A stretch of 64,000 nt of DNA from Persicitalea sp964500445 (GCA_964500445.1 CAZCOG010000004.1:124001-188000); one strand, 5' to 3'; shown: positions 17,393-26,806, numbered from the stretch's first letter. Numbers and translations are program-made. Notes: generated from the sequence alone by a model not told the origin.

Positions 17393-18313
17393 ATGCTGAA
17401 ATTAGGATTTAACAGCGCCATTCTTGCCGATTTTAATCTTGAACACACCGTAAATTTTGCGGCTCAACATGGGTTTGGCTGCGTAGAAGTAATGTGCTGG
17501 CCCCGCGACAACGACGATTCTCGTCGATACGCAGGCGTGTCGCATATCGACATTAACAATCTGGATGAGAAAAAAATAAGTGATATTCACTACACACTTC
17601 GCAGTGCCAATGTCAGTATTTCGGCCTTGGGGTACTACCCCAACCCGCTTGATCCTGATCAAAGTAAGTCCGCTCCCGGTATAGAGCATATCAAGGAATT
17701 GATTCGCGCGGCTGCCAAGTTGAATGTACCGGTAATCACGACATTCATTGGCCGCGATCCGGCTAAAAACATTGCCGATAACCTAAAACTCTTTGCCGAC
17801 GTCTGGCCCGGCATTGTAAAGGTGGCGGAGGAAAACAACATTAAAATTGCGATCGAGAACTGCCCGATGTTCTTTACCAATGATGAGTGGCCTGGTGGTA
17901 AAAACCTGGCTATCAGCCCGGCCGTCTGGACAAAAATGTTTGAAATTATTCCCAGCCGCTGCTTTGGCCTCAACTATGACCCCTCGCACATGGTGTGGCA
18001 GATGATGGATGAAGTGAAGCCGATTTATCAGTTTAAAGAACGTCTGCACCATATACATTTGAAAGACGTCCGGGTTTATAAAGACAAACTGGATCAGGTC
18101 GGCATTCTGGCTAACCCGCTGGAATACCACTCCCCGAAACTCCCCGGTCTGGGCGACGTTGATTGGCGCGGCTTCTTTGCTGCCCTTACTGATGTACGTT
18201 ACCGAGGCCCGGTCGTCATTGAGGTAGAAGATAAAGCCTACGAAGCCAATATAACGGATGTAAAATCGGCCATTCTTACAAGTCGGAACTACATAACCCA
18301 GTTTTTGGGATAA
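17393..18313 (+). CDS. sugar phosphate isomerase/epimerase (TIM barrel, AP-endonuclease-2 family)
   Basis: A 306-residue cytosolic TIM-barrel enzyme of the xylose-isomerase-like superfamily, expected to isomerise or epimerise a sugar or hydroxy-keto acid using a divalent metal. Metal ligands are in the expected order: Glu in IKIAIENCPMF, Asp/His in GLNYDPSHMVWQ, His in HHIHLKDVR and Glu in VVIEVED near the C-terminus. No signal peptide, unlike the paralogue at 34.65 kb. The ATG at 17393 follows an A-rich stretch (AACAGAAGAAA) that may act as a weak ribosome site. The gene is alone on its strand. Exact substrate unknown; hydroxypyruvate isomerase or inosose dehydratase-like activity are options. 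Confidence 0.85.
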   Translation: MLKLGFNSAILADFNLEHTVNFAAQHGFGCVEVMCWPRDNDDSRRYAGVSHIDINNLDEKKISDIHYTLRSANVSISALGYYPNPLDPDQSKSAPGIEHIKELIRAAAKLNVPVITTFIGRDPAKNIADNLKLFADVWPGIVKVAEENNIKIAIENCPMFFTNDEWPGGKNLAISPAVWTKMFEIIPSRCFGLNYDPSHMVWQMMDEVKPIYQFKERLHHIHLKDVRVYKDKLDQVGILANPLEYHSPKLPGLGDVDWRGFFAALTDVRYRGPVVIEVEDKAYEANITDVKSAILTSRNYITQFLG

Positions 18314-18341
18314 AAAAAGCCCGGCCATTGCTGGCCGGGCT
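18312..18341 (-). terminator. rho-independent terminator for the secreted-protein gene, overlapping the isomerase stop
   Basis: AGCCCGGCCA (18318-18327) pairs with TGGCCGGGCT (18332-18341) over a four-base loop. On the minus strand it is followed by seven T (complement of 18312-18318), so it mainly serves the minus-strand gene that ends at 18361. On the plus strand there is no T-tract, although the hairpin begins right at the isomerase stop codon. Confidence 0.8.
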
Positions 18342-18360
18342 ACAAAAAAGTTCCTTTGAT

Positions 18361-18780
18361 TCAATCAACCCTATCGGAATTATTGGTACTTTGGGAGGGT
18401 TGAGTAACGGCTACTCTGGTTTCAGAAGTACTACCTTTGGCACTGCCTGTATCGTGCAGCTTATAGTGGTGAGGTGAATCCAGCGGGTTAAGGTTGAAGT
18501 CTTTACCCACCTGGGTGGCACCCAAGACAACTGTGGCCGGACGGTTGGCATACTTGGGCGTATGGCTGAATCGATTGCCGATCCGTGAGGGTAGGATAAA
18601 ATTCACCTGGCTATTGCTAGATTCTACTTCCGCTCTTTTGGCCATGCGAGCCTTGTGCGGTTGCTTATAATTATGGATAGATATGCCAGGATCGACATTC
18701 ACATTTTTCTGAGCGTGGACACTGCCCCCAATGAGAAGCAGGGCTGCCCCAAATAAAGTACTTGCGATTTGCTTTTTCAT
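18361..18780 (-). CDS. small secreted protein, hypothetical
   Basis: A 139-residue exported protein. Residues 1-23 form a clear signal peptide ending GGSVHAQ. The mature part is rich in Asn, Ser, His and Lys, without cysteines or hydrophobic blocks, and is probably largely disordered (SIHNYKQPHKARMAKRAEVE; GSAKGSTSETRVAVTQPSQS). No domain recognised. It has a strong terminator 20 bases past its stop and a 270-base AT-rich upstream region, so it is a single-gene unit. Function unknown. Confidence 0.7.
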   Translation of the reverse strand: MKKQIASTLFGAALLLIGGSVHAQKNVNVDPGISIHNYKQPHKARMAKRAEVESSNSQVNFILPSRIGNRFSHTPKYANRPATVVLGATQVGKDFNLNPLDSPHHYKLHDTGSAKGSTSETRVAVTQPSQSTNNSDRVD

Positions 18781-19052
18781 AGTATATTTTAGCTAGTTCG
18801 GTTTTCGTTTGACAGAATATTTTAACATTTATAGTAAAATAGTACTGCATTTCAGTAGTTAAAACGCTTCGTCAAATAAAAAAGTTTATATATAACGACC
18901 TGAATTATTGATAGTTAGTAGCAACTATCCTTTTAAAATTCCGTCTTCCAGGGTTTTGTAGTTATTTTTAACTATAAGGTTTATAAAAGACAAAATGTTT
19001 TTTCGCCTTTCTTCTATTTTTCCAACCTATCTTTTTTCATCCTTTTCTTTTT

Positions 19053-20111
19053 ATGTCAACCAAAAAATCACGCAGATTTGAGGCTCTCACTGCCTGTTTG
19101 ATTGCTTTGCTGGCGGGGCTTACGATGATTTCTTGCTCGAATTTGGGCAAGAAGCAGTATACGTATACAGGAGAAAAGTTGAAAGGCGTGGCCTTCGTGG
19201 CTCCGCGCGATTCTCTGGCAGATACAACGTATCAGCCTGTCAAGAGAATCAACGCAGGATGGGTGGCACTGATGCCTTATGGCTTCACCCGTGAAGGCAC
19301 GGCAGAATTTGTGTATAGTAATAATAATGACTGGAAATGGTGGGGCGAGTCGCCCCGTGGTGTCGCACACTGCGTTCAAATGGCCCATGCCCAAGGTTTG
19401 AAAGTGATGCTTAAGCCGCACATGTGGGCGGGTCGGGGTACTTTTACCGGTCACTTTGAGCTGGCGACCGAAGCGGAATGGCAAACTTTTGAGAAAGGGT
19501 TCGGGGAATACCTGCTCGAATTTGCCCGTGTTGCTGACAGTACGAATGTAGATTTGTACTGTATCGCCACTGAGATGCATACCTTCGTAAAAAAGCGCCC
19601 TCAGTTTTGGTTTCAGATCATTCGCGACATTAAAAAAATATACAAAGGAAAACTAACCTACGCTGAAAACTGGGATATGTATGAGGCAGTGCCCTTTTGG
19701 AACGAACTGGATTTTGTGGGAGTCGATGCCTATTTTCCACTCTCGGACGCGCAATCGCCTGACCTCGGCACACTAAAAAACGGCTGGAAACCTCATCTTA
19801 GAGCTCTGGAAAAATTTTCGACAAAAGTTCAGAAACCAATTCTTTTCACCGAATTTGGCTATATGAGTAGTGATTTTGCGGCCCGGCGTCCGTGGGAAAC
19901 TGATCGAGACCGACCCGAAAATGAGCCATTACAAGCCAGAACATACGAGGCCTTTTTTGAAGAAGTGTGGCAGAAAGAGTGGATGGCCGGCGGGTTTGTC
20001 TGGAAGTGGTTTCCTGATTTAAGAAAGGGAGAACGGGCCAGAGATCCTTTTTCTCCGCAAAACAAAGCGGCCGAGCAGGTACTTGGAAAATATTTCCGAA
20101 AGGATTTATGA
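19053..20111 (+). CDS. GH113-like glycoside hydrolase, lipoprotein
   Basis: A 352-residue lipoprotein that probably hydrolyses beta-mannan-type or related glycosides at the cell surface or in the periplasm. The N-terminus has a hydrophobic segment with lipobox TMISC (Cys near residue 28). The TIM-barrel of clan GH-A follows: GVAFVAPRD, HAQGLKVMLKPHMW, an acid/base Glu at residue 174 in CIATEMHTF, and a nucleophile Glu at residue 267 in ILFTEFGYMSS; both sit at the ends of strands 4 and 7 as in GH113. The KPHMW and ATEM motifs are typical for that family. It stands alone on its strand, convergent with the DnaQ-type exonuclease gene 14 bases away. Confidence 0.82.
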   Translation: MSTKKSRRFEALTACLIALLAGLTMISCSNLGKKQYTYTGEKLKGVAFVAPRDSLADTTYQPVKRINAGWVALMPYGFTREGTAEFVYSNNNDWKWWGESPRGVAHCVQMAHAQGLKVMLKPHMWAGRGTFTGHFELATEAEWQTFEKGFGEYLLEFARVADSTNVDLYCIATEMHTFVKKRPQFWFQIIRDIKKIYKGKLTYAENWDMYEAVPFWNELDFVGVDAYFPLSDAQSPDLGTLKNGWKPHLRALEKFSTKVQKPILFTEFGYMSSDFAARRPWETDRDRPENEPLQARTYEAFFEEVWQKEWMAGGFVWKWFPDLRKGERARDPFSPQNKAAEQVLGKYFRKDL

Positions 20112-20125
20112 CCTTATAATCAATT

Positions 20126-20707
20126 CTAAACTTTCAAATTATCCAAACGGGCGAAGATCTCCTTTAAACATTGAGCCGTCAGTTGGGCATCTTCCAGGGC
20201 ATTGTGGGTTTCTTCTTCGCGCTCAAAACCAAAGTACCCCGAAACTGCGCCCAAACTAAGAGAACGGGGTACTTTTTGTCCGTTCTTTTCCAAAATCATG
20301 AAATAAAGGTAAGAAACGGTATGCAAGTCCAGCATCTTGTTGGAATAGGGCCATCTCATTTTCTCGTTTGAGTAAGCGAAACGAAGAAAATTGATGTCAT
20401 ATATTACACTTTGGCCGCAAATGACCGTTTGGTGAAGAGGAGCGCCGTGTGTTCTGGACTTGATCCATTGCTCGAATTCCGGGATAACATCGTAAATCAT
20501 CGGCGCATCTTCCAGTTCGTCCAGCGAAAGACCGTGTACTTCCTCCGCGCTGGCCGTAAAGGCTTCCACATTCTCGGGATATACGTTGGTCAGATAAGTA
20601 CCCAGAGTGTTCCAGTCATCATCAAATAGTTCAGCTCCGAGTTGAATAATCTCGTTCCATCCCGGATCCGGGCCGGACATCTCAATGTCCATCACTAAAA
20701 AAGGCAT
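20126..20707 (-). CDS. DnaQ-like 3'-5' exonuclease (DEDDh)
   Basis: A 193-residue stand-alone exonuclease of the RNase T/DnaQ family, acting on DNA or RNA 3' ends with two metal ions. The DEDD residues are visible: Asp and Glu in FLVMDIEMSG (ExoI; D-x-E), Asp in YDINFLRFAY (ExoII), and His/Asp in THNALEDAQLTAQCL (ExoIII, DEDDh type). There is no polymerase or ribosome-binding domain attached. The gene lies 49 bases downstream of a TPR protein gene on the same strand. Whether it proofreads for DNA polymerase III or trims RNA cannot be decided from sequence. Confidence 0.85.
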   Translation of the reverse strand: MPFLVMDIEMSGPDPGWNEIIQLGAELFDDDWNTLGTYLTNVYPENVEAFTASAEEVHGLSLDELEDAPMIYDVIPEFEQWIKSRTHGAPLHQTVICGQSVIYDINFLRFAYSNEKMRWPYSNKMLDLHTVSYLYFMILEKNGQKVPRSLSLGAVSGYFGFEREEETHNALEDAQLTAQCLKEIFARLDNLKV

Positions 20708-20755
20708 CGGAATACTTTTGCAGCCTGAATGGCTGAATGAAAAACAATGGGAGTG

Positions 20756-22162
20756 CTAATTTTTCTGGCGGTACTGCTCAATAATCCGGTACAATGCCTT
20801 TTGTTTTTCTAATTCGGGAAAGAAATCAAACAATTGGACGTGGGCATCATAATTAAGCGTCAAGGCAATTTCAAGATTGAGAAGTGCCTCGCGGTATTCC
20901 CCGCCGTGAATCAAATAAACACAAAGACGATAATACAGATCGGCATCTTCGGGAATTTCGTCAACAGCGGCAGAAAGCAGGTCACAGGCACGTGAGTAGT
21001 TTCCCTGATCGAACAGCACGAGCGACCATTTTAGCCATACTTCCGGGTCACCGGGTTCGATTTCCGCCGATTTCTCGAAGGCTTCAAAGGCAGAAACCAC
21101 ATTACCGAGCCGATACTCTGTTTCAGCTAGTGCCAGCCAATAATCCGGATTAAGTTCTGTGATTTTGATTGCCCTCCGAAGAAACCCAACAGCTTCGTGC
21201 CAACGGTTCATTTCGCTCATGCAGATACCCAGGCCGTACCAACCATCGTCCCACTCGCTATCGAGTTTGACTGCGTCACGATAATGACTGGCCGCCGTTT
21301 CAAACTGACCCAGCCTTTCGTAGCAAGCCCCCAGACAACAGCACGTTTCGGGTTGCTTTCCTTCCAGTTCGATCGCCTTATGGTAATTAAATTTTGCGCT
21401 TTCGAAGTCCTCCGTGTTCATGAAGGAGTTGGCCATATTGAAATAAGCCGAAGCAAAATCTTCCTTCACCAGCGTGGCATACTCATAAGCCTGAATCGAT
21501 TCCTCAAAACGTTCCAGTTTGCTATAAGCAGTTCCCAGATTGTACCAGGCGTGGTGCGAATAAGGGTCACGATCAACCAAACTTTGGTAATAATCAAGAT
21601 GACTTTCGAGCTGAGACAACATATCCAGACAATGCGCCAACTCGTAAAAAGCGTACTCATTGTCGAGATTCAAAGCGATAGATTTTTTATAACTGTCAAC
21701 CGCTTCCTCAAACTTACCCCAATTCTGGTAGGTCTGCCCGATCTGGTAGTATATCTCATCTGTTTCGTCAGCGGTATCCAGCATCCCTTCCAGAATACGA
21801 AGCGACTGCTCGAAATCTCCCATCAAATTAAAAACGGCGCCTTGCATGAAAAGCACTTCGGTGTCGCCGGGGTGAAAGAGGGCGGCTTTTTCCAATAATT
21901 CTAGGGCCGATTCATAATCGGCACGATTGGCGTACAGCTGGGACTTGCTCAACATTAATTCAAGCGAGTAGGGATAATTTTCTAAACCCAGATTACACGC
22001 TTTGATAGCTTTATCCCACTCGCCCTTATCCAGATAATGCTCAGCAACCTGCTCGTAAGCGTCCAAATCGAAGAACTCCAGCTCATCGGTCTGCAGCATT
22101 CGTTCGAAGCGGCGGAGTGTTTCCTTCATGTAGTTTTTTCTTTCGTCAAAATCCTGTTCCAT
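20756..22162 (-). CDS. tetratricopeptide-repeat protein
   Basis: A 468-residue protein built almost wholly of TPR units from about residue 38 to 450, at least eleven by eye (for example YEQVAEHYLDKGEWDKAIKA; YYQIGQTYQNWGKFEEAVDS; WYNLGTAYSKLERFEESIQA; WYGLGICMSEMNRWHEAVGF). No signal peptide and no enzymatic domain, so it is a cytosolic scaffold. The N-terminal 35 residues are charged helix. TPR proteins of this length are widespread in Bacteroidota with unknown partners. It is probably co-transcribed with the downstream DnaQ-type exonuclease gene (gap 48 bases). Confidence 0.9.
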   Translation of the reverse strand: MEQDFDERKNYMKETLRRFERMLQTDELEFFDLDAYEQVAEHYLDKGEWDKAIKACNLGLENYPYSLELMLSKSQLYANRADYESALELLEKAALFHPGDTEVLFMQGAVFNLMGDFEQSLRILEGMLDTADETDEIYYQIGQTYQNWGKFEEAVDSYKKSIALNLDNEYAFYELAHCLDMLSQLESHLDYYQSLVDRDPYSHHAWYNLGTAYSKLERFEESIQAYEYATLVKEDFASAYFNMANSFMNTEDFESAKFNYHKAIELEGKQPETCCCLGACYERLGQFETAASHYRDAVKLDSEWDDGWYGLGICMSEMNRWHEAVGFLRRAIKITELNPDYWLALAETEYRLGNVVSAFEAFEKSAEIEPGDPEVWLKWSLVLFDQGNYSRACDLLSAAVDEIPEDADLYYRLCVYLIHGGEYREALLNLEIALTLNYDAHVQLFDFFPELEKQKALYRIIEQYRQKN

Positions 22163-22247
22163 TACACAGAAAGGGTTAAATCAGGCGATAAAAATGCCTA
22201 TACGCCATTTTGATAGAAGAAAGTTAGTAATAAATCTCTTCCCTACC

Positions 22248-23246
22248 TCAATTTGAGGCCAAAAATCTTTCACATACCCGCTCAACTGTTTTATCAAGCG
22301 GCTGAAAATCAAAAGACAAGTCTTTTTTGATTTTAGTACTATCGTATTCGAAATGGTGCGCCGCCGATCGGGCCGTATCCTTGGTAATAAGTGGGCGGCT
22401 CCCGGTCACCCAGGAACGGAATGCTTCTACGCGCCAAATGACGCCCGATAAGCGGGGTCCAACCTTAATATTTGGAGGTTTCCTGTCAAACTCCTTGGCA
22501 ATAACGGAAAATAATTGCTTGTAGGTAGCCGAACCGGCACTCAATACGTATCGCTCATTTTCGATGTCTGACAATGTAAGCTTCACGACCACCTGGGCTA
22601 TGTCGCGAACATCCACAAAATTGACGGTACCTTCGGTATAAAACGGCTTTCCATCGTACACATACTTAAATAATTGGGTACTGCTCTTCTGCCAGTCACC
22701 TTCTCCCAAAATTAAAGACGGGTTTACAATAACCGCCGATAAGCCTTCCGCGATCCCGCGCCAAACTTCCAACTCCGCCAGGTACTTTGATTTGGCATAC
22801 GCAGAATTATTGGGAGAATCGGTCCAGCGCTGAGTTTCGTCTATAACTATTGGTACGTCCTGCTCCATCTGCCGGGGATCAGGCCTGCCCAGGGCAGCAA
22901 CGCTACTGACGTGGCAGAGTTTCCGAATACCTTTTTTCAGGCAGGCATTGACCACATTGGCCGTTCCTTCTACATTAACCTTATACATAGTAGACGTGTC
23001 ACGCGGTACAAATGAAACTACCGCTGCCGCGTGGATAACGTAATCTACCTTTTCCAGCGCTTTTTCTAAGGAAAGAACATCCAGGATATCGCCTTCCATC
23101 CATTGGATTCTCTCTTCCTGACCACGCAATAACGAGCGGTCGGATCCGGCACGATGGAGTGCCAAAACGGTGTGTCCTTTGTCCAGAAAGCGGCGTGCCG
23201 TGGCACTTCCAACGAGTCCTGTCGCGCCAGTAATTAAGATTCGCAT
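22248..23246 (-). CDS. NAD(P)-dependent epimerase/reductase (extended SDR, dihydroflavonol-reductase-like)
   Basis: A 332-residue extended short-chain dehydrogenase. The Rossmann site ILITGATGLVGSATARRF is at the N-terminus; HAAAVVSFVPRDTSTMYKVN and the catalytic Tyr/Lys pair in AYAKSKYLAE (about residue 150) follow. The family contains sugar-nucleotide epimerases, dihydroflavonol-4-reductase-like enzymes and hopanoid-associated epimerases; the short GATGLVGS form and NPSLILGEGD favour the DFR-like branch. Substrate unknown. It is divergent from the dicarboxylate symporter gene and upstream of the TPR protein gene on the same strand with 85 bases between. Confidence 0.85.
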   Translation of the reverse strand: MRILITGATGLVGSATARRFLDKGHTVLALHRAGSDRSLLRGQEERIQWMEGDILDVLSLEKALEKVDYVIHAAAVVSFVPRDTSTMYKVNVEGTANVVNACLKKGIRKLCHVSSVAALGRPDPRQMEQDVPIVIDETQRWTDSPNNSAYAKSKYLAELEVWRGIAEGLSAVIVNPSLILGEGDWQKSSTQLFKYVYDGKPFYTEGTVNFVDVRDIAQVVVKLTLSDIENERYVLSAGSATYKQLFSVIAKEFDRKPPNIKVGPRLSGVIWRVEAFRSWVTGSRPLITKDTARSAAHHFEYDSTKIKKDLSFDFQPLDKTVERVCERFLASN

Positions 23247-23409
23247 AAGAAAATTAACAGTCTCTCATATCGCAAAGTTCGGATATCATGTATCGCGAAT
23301 TTAGGGGCTATTTTTGAAATCAGGGCGTTTATCTCGTTCTTTGGAGTAGGCAGCAAGCTCATTTTCATCCATCGCCAGCTTACCAGGTTAACCTACATTT
23401 AAGCCTTTC

Positions 23410-24684
23410 ATGAAAAAAATATTTACCAACCTCACCTTCTGGGTACTGACCGCCATCACCATCGGCGCTTTGCTGGGTCACTTCCAGCCCGAAACCGCCC
23501 AGAAGATGCAGCCACTGGGCAAGGGATTCATTGATCTGGTCAAATTGTTCATTAATCCTATTATTTTCCTAACCATCTCCTTGGGGATCAGCGGAATGGG
23601 CGATTTAAAAAAGGTAGGCAAGGTAGGTGGAAAAGCCCTGCTCTACTTTGAGGTAGTTACGACCTTTGCGTTGGTAATTGGGGTCGCGGTAGCCTACCTG
23701 ATCCGTCCCGGCGATGGCGTTGTGGCCGCCGGGATGACGGGCACTGGAGACATTTCCAAATTCCAGCAGGAAGCCGACAAGGGATTCAGCTGGTGGGAGT
23801 TTTTGAAAAATAACCTGACGATTCAGGTCCTGATTTTTTCGATTCTCTTCGGCATATTTCTCAGCAAGTTCAACGGCAAGCAACGCATTGTAAACGTATT
23901 AACCTACCTGTCCAAGTATGTCTTCAAGGCGCTGCATTTCGTGATGCTGTTCGCGCCCATTGGTGCCTTTGGCGGAATGGCCTTTACCATCGGCAAGTAC
24001 GGCATCAAAACCCTGCTCCCGCTCGGCAAACTGATGCTGACGGTGTACCTGACGATGGCGCTCTTTATTTTTGTGGTGCTGTACCTGGTCCTGCGCTATT
24101 ACAAAGTCAGCATTTTCAAGTACCTCAACTACATCCGCGAAGAACTGCTGATTGTACTAGGTACCTCTTCTTCTGAGGCAGGGTTACCTTCCCTCATGGA
24201 AAAACTCGAACGCATGGGTTGCTCCAAACCAGTCGTCGGGCTAGTGGTACCCGCGGGCTATTCGTTCAACCTCGACGGTACCACAATCTACCTTTCAATG
24301 GCGACTATTTTCCTGGCGCAGGTCTACGGGGTTGAGCTGACGCTGGCCCAAATGTTCACGATCATCGGCATCCTGATGGTCACGTCCAAGGGCGCGGCGG
24401 GCGTCACGGGCAGCGGCTTTGTGGTGCTGGCCTCTACCCTTTCGGCCATCAGAGTGATACCCATCGAAGGCTTAGCTCTACTGCTGGGCGTGGACCGCTT
24501 CATGTCCGAGGCGCGGGCCATTACTAACTTTATCGGCAACGGCGTGGCTACGATCTGGATTGCCAACAACGAAAACGATTTCGACCGGGCGAAGATGCAC
24601 CACGCCTTCGGGCATCTGGAAGAAACGGAAGATATTGTGGAGGATAATTTGAGGTTTCTGACGGAGGAGAAAGATAACGGTTAA
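23410..24684 (+). CDS. dicarboxylate/amino-acid:cation symporter (DAACS family)
   Basis: A 424-residue inner-membrane transporter that imports glutamate, aspartate or C4-dicarboxylates with Na+ or H+. Eight transmembrane helices and two re-entrant loops are expected; the hallmarks are present: FINPIIFLTISLGI in helix 2, the serine-rich loop VLGTSSSEAGLPSLMEKL, the substrate/cation motif YSFNLDGTTIYLSMATIFLAQ, and SKGAAGVTGSGFVVLASTL in hairpin 2. The N-terminus is short and there is no signal peptide. The gene is isolated and divergent from the SDR gene. Glutamate versus succinate specificity cannot be decided by eye. Confidence 0.93.
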   Translation: MKKIFTNLTFWVLTAITIGALLGHFQPETAQKMQPLGKGFIDLVKLFINPIIFLTISLGISGMGDLKKVGKVGGKALLYFEVVTTFALVIGVAVAYLIRPGDGVVAAGMTGTGDISKFQQEADKGFSWWEFLKNNLTIQVLIFSILFGIFLSKFNGKQRIVNVLTYLSKYVFKALHFVMLFAPIGAFGGMAFTIGKYGIKTLLPLGKLMLTVYLTMALFIFVVLYLVLRYYKVSIFKYLNYIREELLIVLGTSSSEAGLPSLMEKLERMGCSKPVVGLVVPAGYSFNLDGTTIYLSMATIFLAQVYGVELTLAQMFTIIGILMVTSKGAAGVTGSGFVVLASTLSAIRVIPIEGLALLLGVDRFMSEARAITNFIGNGVATIWIANNENDFDRAKMHHAFGHLEETEDIVEDNLRFLTEEKDNG

Positions 24685-24723
24685 AGGCTAGGGGTTTTCC
24701 TCTTCCGGTTCTCAACTTCACTT

Positions 24724-25416
24724 TTAATAGATCACCTTATCATAGAGGCTCTGCCTGGAACCGCCATACCCATCAGAATCCAACCAAACTGCCCTTAACG
24801 TGAAGACATAGGACTCTGGCCTGCCCTTATCTTTCGGCTCCATATTGATTTTTATTCGCTCGGATTTCCCGGCCATTTTGATGGCTTCCACATTTCCATA
24901 AACCGGATAGCTGGAAGGATCCAAATGGCCTTCAAAACTCGCCGGATCAACGTTACTTATATATCCTAAAATGCTTTGTAAAGTTTCAGGAACTGCTACA
25001 ATCGCTTTGGAGTGATCATTATTCCAGTTCCACGAACCATATCTGTATGTCATGTTGTACACATAAAACTTTCCTGAACTTGTATAAGGTAGTGGTCCCC
25101 ATACTCCCCCTCCATCACTTTGTCTTATTTTTCCATCAGAAAATTGAAAATTCACACTTGCAATGATAGCACCATGCCAATAAACTCCTAGTAGTGAATC
25201 ATTTCTAGATTTATTTTCTGAAATATACTCCAATTCTTCCTTGCCTTTCATTCTGGTGATTTTTTCAATAACCCAGTATCTTCCAGGAGCACTCAATAGA
25301 GAATCAACCATTCGGTAGTCAACCTTTCCTTCAGGTTCAGGCAGTGATCCTTCATTCTGGCAAGAAAAAGTACTGATTATCAATGCAGCGATTACGAACT
25401 TGAACAGAGATTTCAT
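24724..25416 (-). CDS. putative lipoprotein, hypothetical
   Basis: A 230-residue lipoprotein: the hydrophobic signal (FKFVIAALIISTFSC) ends in a lipobox with Cys at residue 19. The mature protein is beta-rich with many aromatic residues (GRYWVIEKITRMKGKEELEY; GKFYVYNMTYRYGSWNWNND). I do not recognise the domain; the opening APGRYWVIEKI is reminiscent of small lipocalin-like folds in other Bacteroidota lipoproteins. It is convergent with the symporter gene 40 bases away. The coding region is somewhat AT-rich compared with the GH43 gene next door. Confidence 0.65.
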   Translation of the reverse strand: MKSLFKFVIAALIISTFSCQNEGSLPEPEGKVDYRMVDSLLSAPGRYWVIEKITRMKGKEELEYISENKSRNDSLLGVYWHGAIIASVNFQFSDGKIRQSDGGGVWGPLPYTSSGKFYVYNMTYRYGSWNWNNDHSKAIVAVPETLQSILGYISNVDPASFEGHLDPSSYPVYGNVEAIKMAGKSERIKINMEPKDKGRPESYVFTLRAVWLDSDGYGGSRQSLYDKVIY

Positions 25417-25607
25417 ACGATGTTCTTCAAAGTGGATTTTGATGAATAAGAAACAAATCTATGCAATAGAATTTACATGGCCGTTCAAAGCAATATCGAA
25501 TTCTAGGATTCACTCATAAATTTAAAAAATCAACAGCGAGCTATTTTCATAATGTAAAGTACTTAATCCTCGTTAGCAGGTGGCTACGGGATTACGTACA
25601 ATTGCCT

Positions 25608-25615
25608 TAACTTTG
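25608..25615 (+). promoter_or_regulatory. putative -7 box of the GH43 gene promoter
   Basis: TAACTTTG matches TAnnTTTG and lies 27 bases before the ATG at 25643. The -33 region lacks a clear TTTG. Confidence 0.4.
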
Positions 25616-25642
25616 GCTCGATCTAAAAAATAGCTTTCTACC

Positions 25643-26806
25643 ATGAAATTGACACAATTGCTTTTTTTCTGCTTCGCTTTGCTGTCTTTGAGTCCCGTCC
25701 TGGCGCAAAAGTCCGAGAATCAGGCTAGAGGTACTTTTACAAATCCTTTACCCGTAGAGTTTGGTGATCCGTACATCTTACACACCAAGGGTACTTACTA
25801 CATGTACGGCACGGGCAGCGGAGCCGACAAGGGCTTCGTAACGTATTCGTCCAAAGACATGGTGGATTGGAAGCGCGAAGGACAGGTGTACTTTCATGAC
25901 AACAAGAACGGCTGGAGCGATCCTAAAACAGCCTTTGGCGGAGCCTACTGGGCACCCGAAGTGTACGAAGTGAAGGGCAAGTACTATCTGTTCTACAGCG
26001 CTCAATGGAAGGTGAATCCGACGAAGGAAATGGAAAATTTCCGCATCGGGGTAGCCGTGGCCGACAAACCCACCGGGCCTTTCATCGACCTGACCGACAA
26101 ACCCCTTTTCGATCCAGGGTACCCCATCATCGACGCCAATGTGTTTTTCGATACCGACGGCAAAATGTACCTCTACTACTCGCGCTGCTGCTACAAACAT
26201 CCGGTCGAAAGCGAAGTGGCCGATCTGGCGCGGGAAAAAGGATGGTTCAAGGAAATTGAAGAAAGCTGGGTGTACGGCGTCGAGCTCAAACCCGATTTCT
26301 CCGGCGTAATCGGTGAGCCGGTGCTGTTGCTGAGACCGCCCGTTTCGCTCGACGACAAGCAGGCCGAGTGGGAAAGCCGGTCGGTGACGGCCCGCGAAGT
26401 GAACCGCCGCTGGACGGAAGGCTCGGTGACGTTCAAGAAAGACGGTACCTACTACATGATGTACTCGGCCAATCATTTCGGCGGGCAGTACTACGCCGTG
26501 GGCTACGCGACGGCCCAAGCGCCGCTGGGACCCTTCAAGAAAGCCGCTAATAATCCGATCTTACAGAAAAATACCAATCAGGGAGGCTCGGTAACGGGTA
26601 CGGGCCACAACAGCATCGCCTACTCGCCGGACGGCAAGGAGATGTTCTGCGTTTACCACGCCCGCACCGCTCAAACCGGCAACGAGCGGGTCGTGTGCAT
26701 CGACCGGATGGAGGTGAAAGAGGGTACCATCAAGATTCTTGGGCCTACCACTACGCCGCAGAAAGTACCTTCGGGGGTAGTTTCTACGGAGAAGAGTAGC
26801 CGATAA
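25643..26806 (+). CDS. secreted glycoside hydrolase family 43 protein
   Basis: A 387-residue exported five-bladed beta-propeller enzyme acting on arabinan, xylan or similar side chains. Residues 1-22 form a signal peptide (LLSLSPVLAQ). The three GH43 acidic residues are visible: general base Asp 42 in FGDPYILH, the pKa modulator Asp 164 in IIDANVFFDTDG, and general acid Glu 259 in RWTEGSVTFKKDG. Blade repeats GTYYMYGTGS and GKYYLFYSAQW fit the fold. Codons are markedly GC-rich. It is followed by the AraC-like regulator on the same strand after 71 bases, with no SusC/SusD pair nearby, so it is not part of a classical polysaccharide-utilisation locus. Confidence 0.88.
   Translation: MKLTQLLFFCFALLSLSPVLAQKSENQARGTFTNPLPVEFGDPYILHTKGTYYMYGTGSGADKGFVTYSSKDMVDWKREGQVYFHDNKNGWSDPKTAFGGAYWAPEVYEVKGKYYLFYSAQWKVNPTKEMENFRIGVAVADKPTGPFIDLTDKPLFDPGYPIIDANVFFDTDGKMYLYYSRCCYKHPVESEVADLAREKGWFKEIEESWVYGVELKPDFSGVIGEPVLLLRPPVSLDDKQAEWESRSVTAREVNRRWTEGSVTFKKDGTYYMMYSANHFGGQYYAVGYATAQAPLGPFKKAANNPILQKNTNQGGSVTGTGHNSIAYSPDGKEMFCVYHARTAQTGNERVVCIDRMEVKEGTIKILGPTTTPQKVPSGVVSTEKSSR

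Noticed and set aside
17783..18364. 193-codon minus-strand frame opposite the TIM-barrel isomerase
   Set aside because: Antisense to a well-supported gene with metal-site motifs; it also runs through the terminator at 18312-18341.
21197..21898. 233-codon plus-strand frame opposite the TPR gene
   Set aside because: Antisense to conserved TPR repeats and without features of a real protein.
25778..26518. 246-codon open frame antisense to the GH43 gene
   Set aside because: No recognisable domain, composition typical of an antisense shadow; the GH43 frame has all catalytic motifs.
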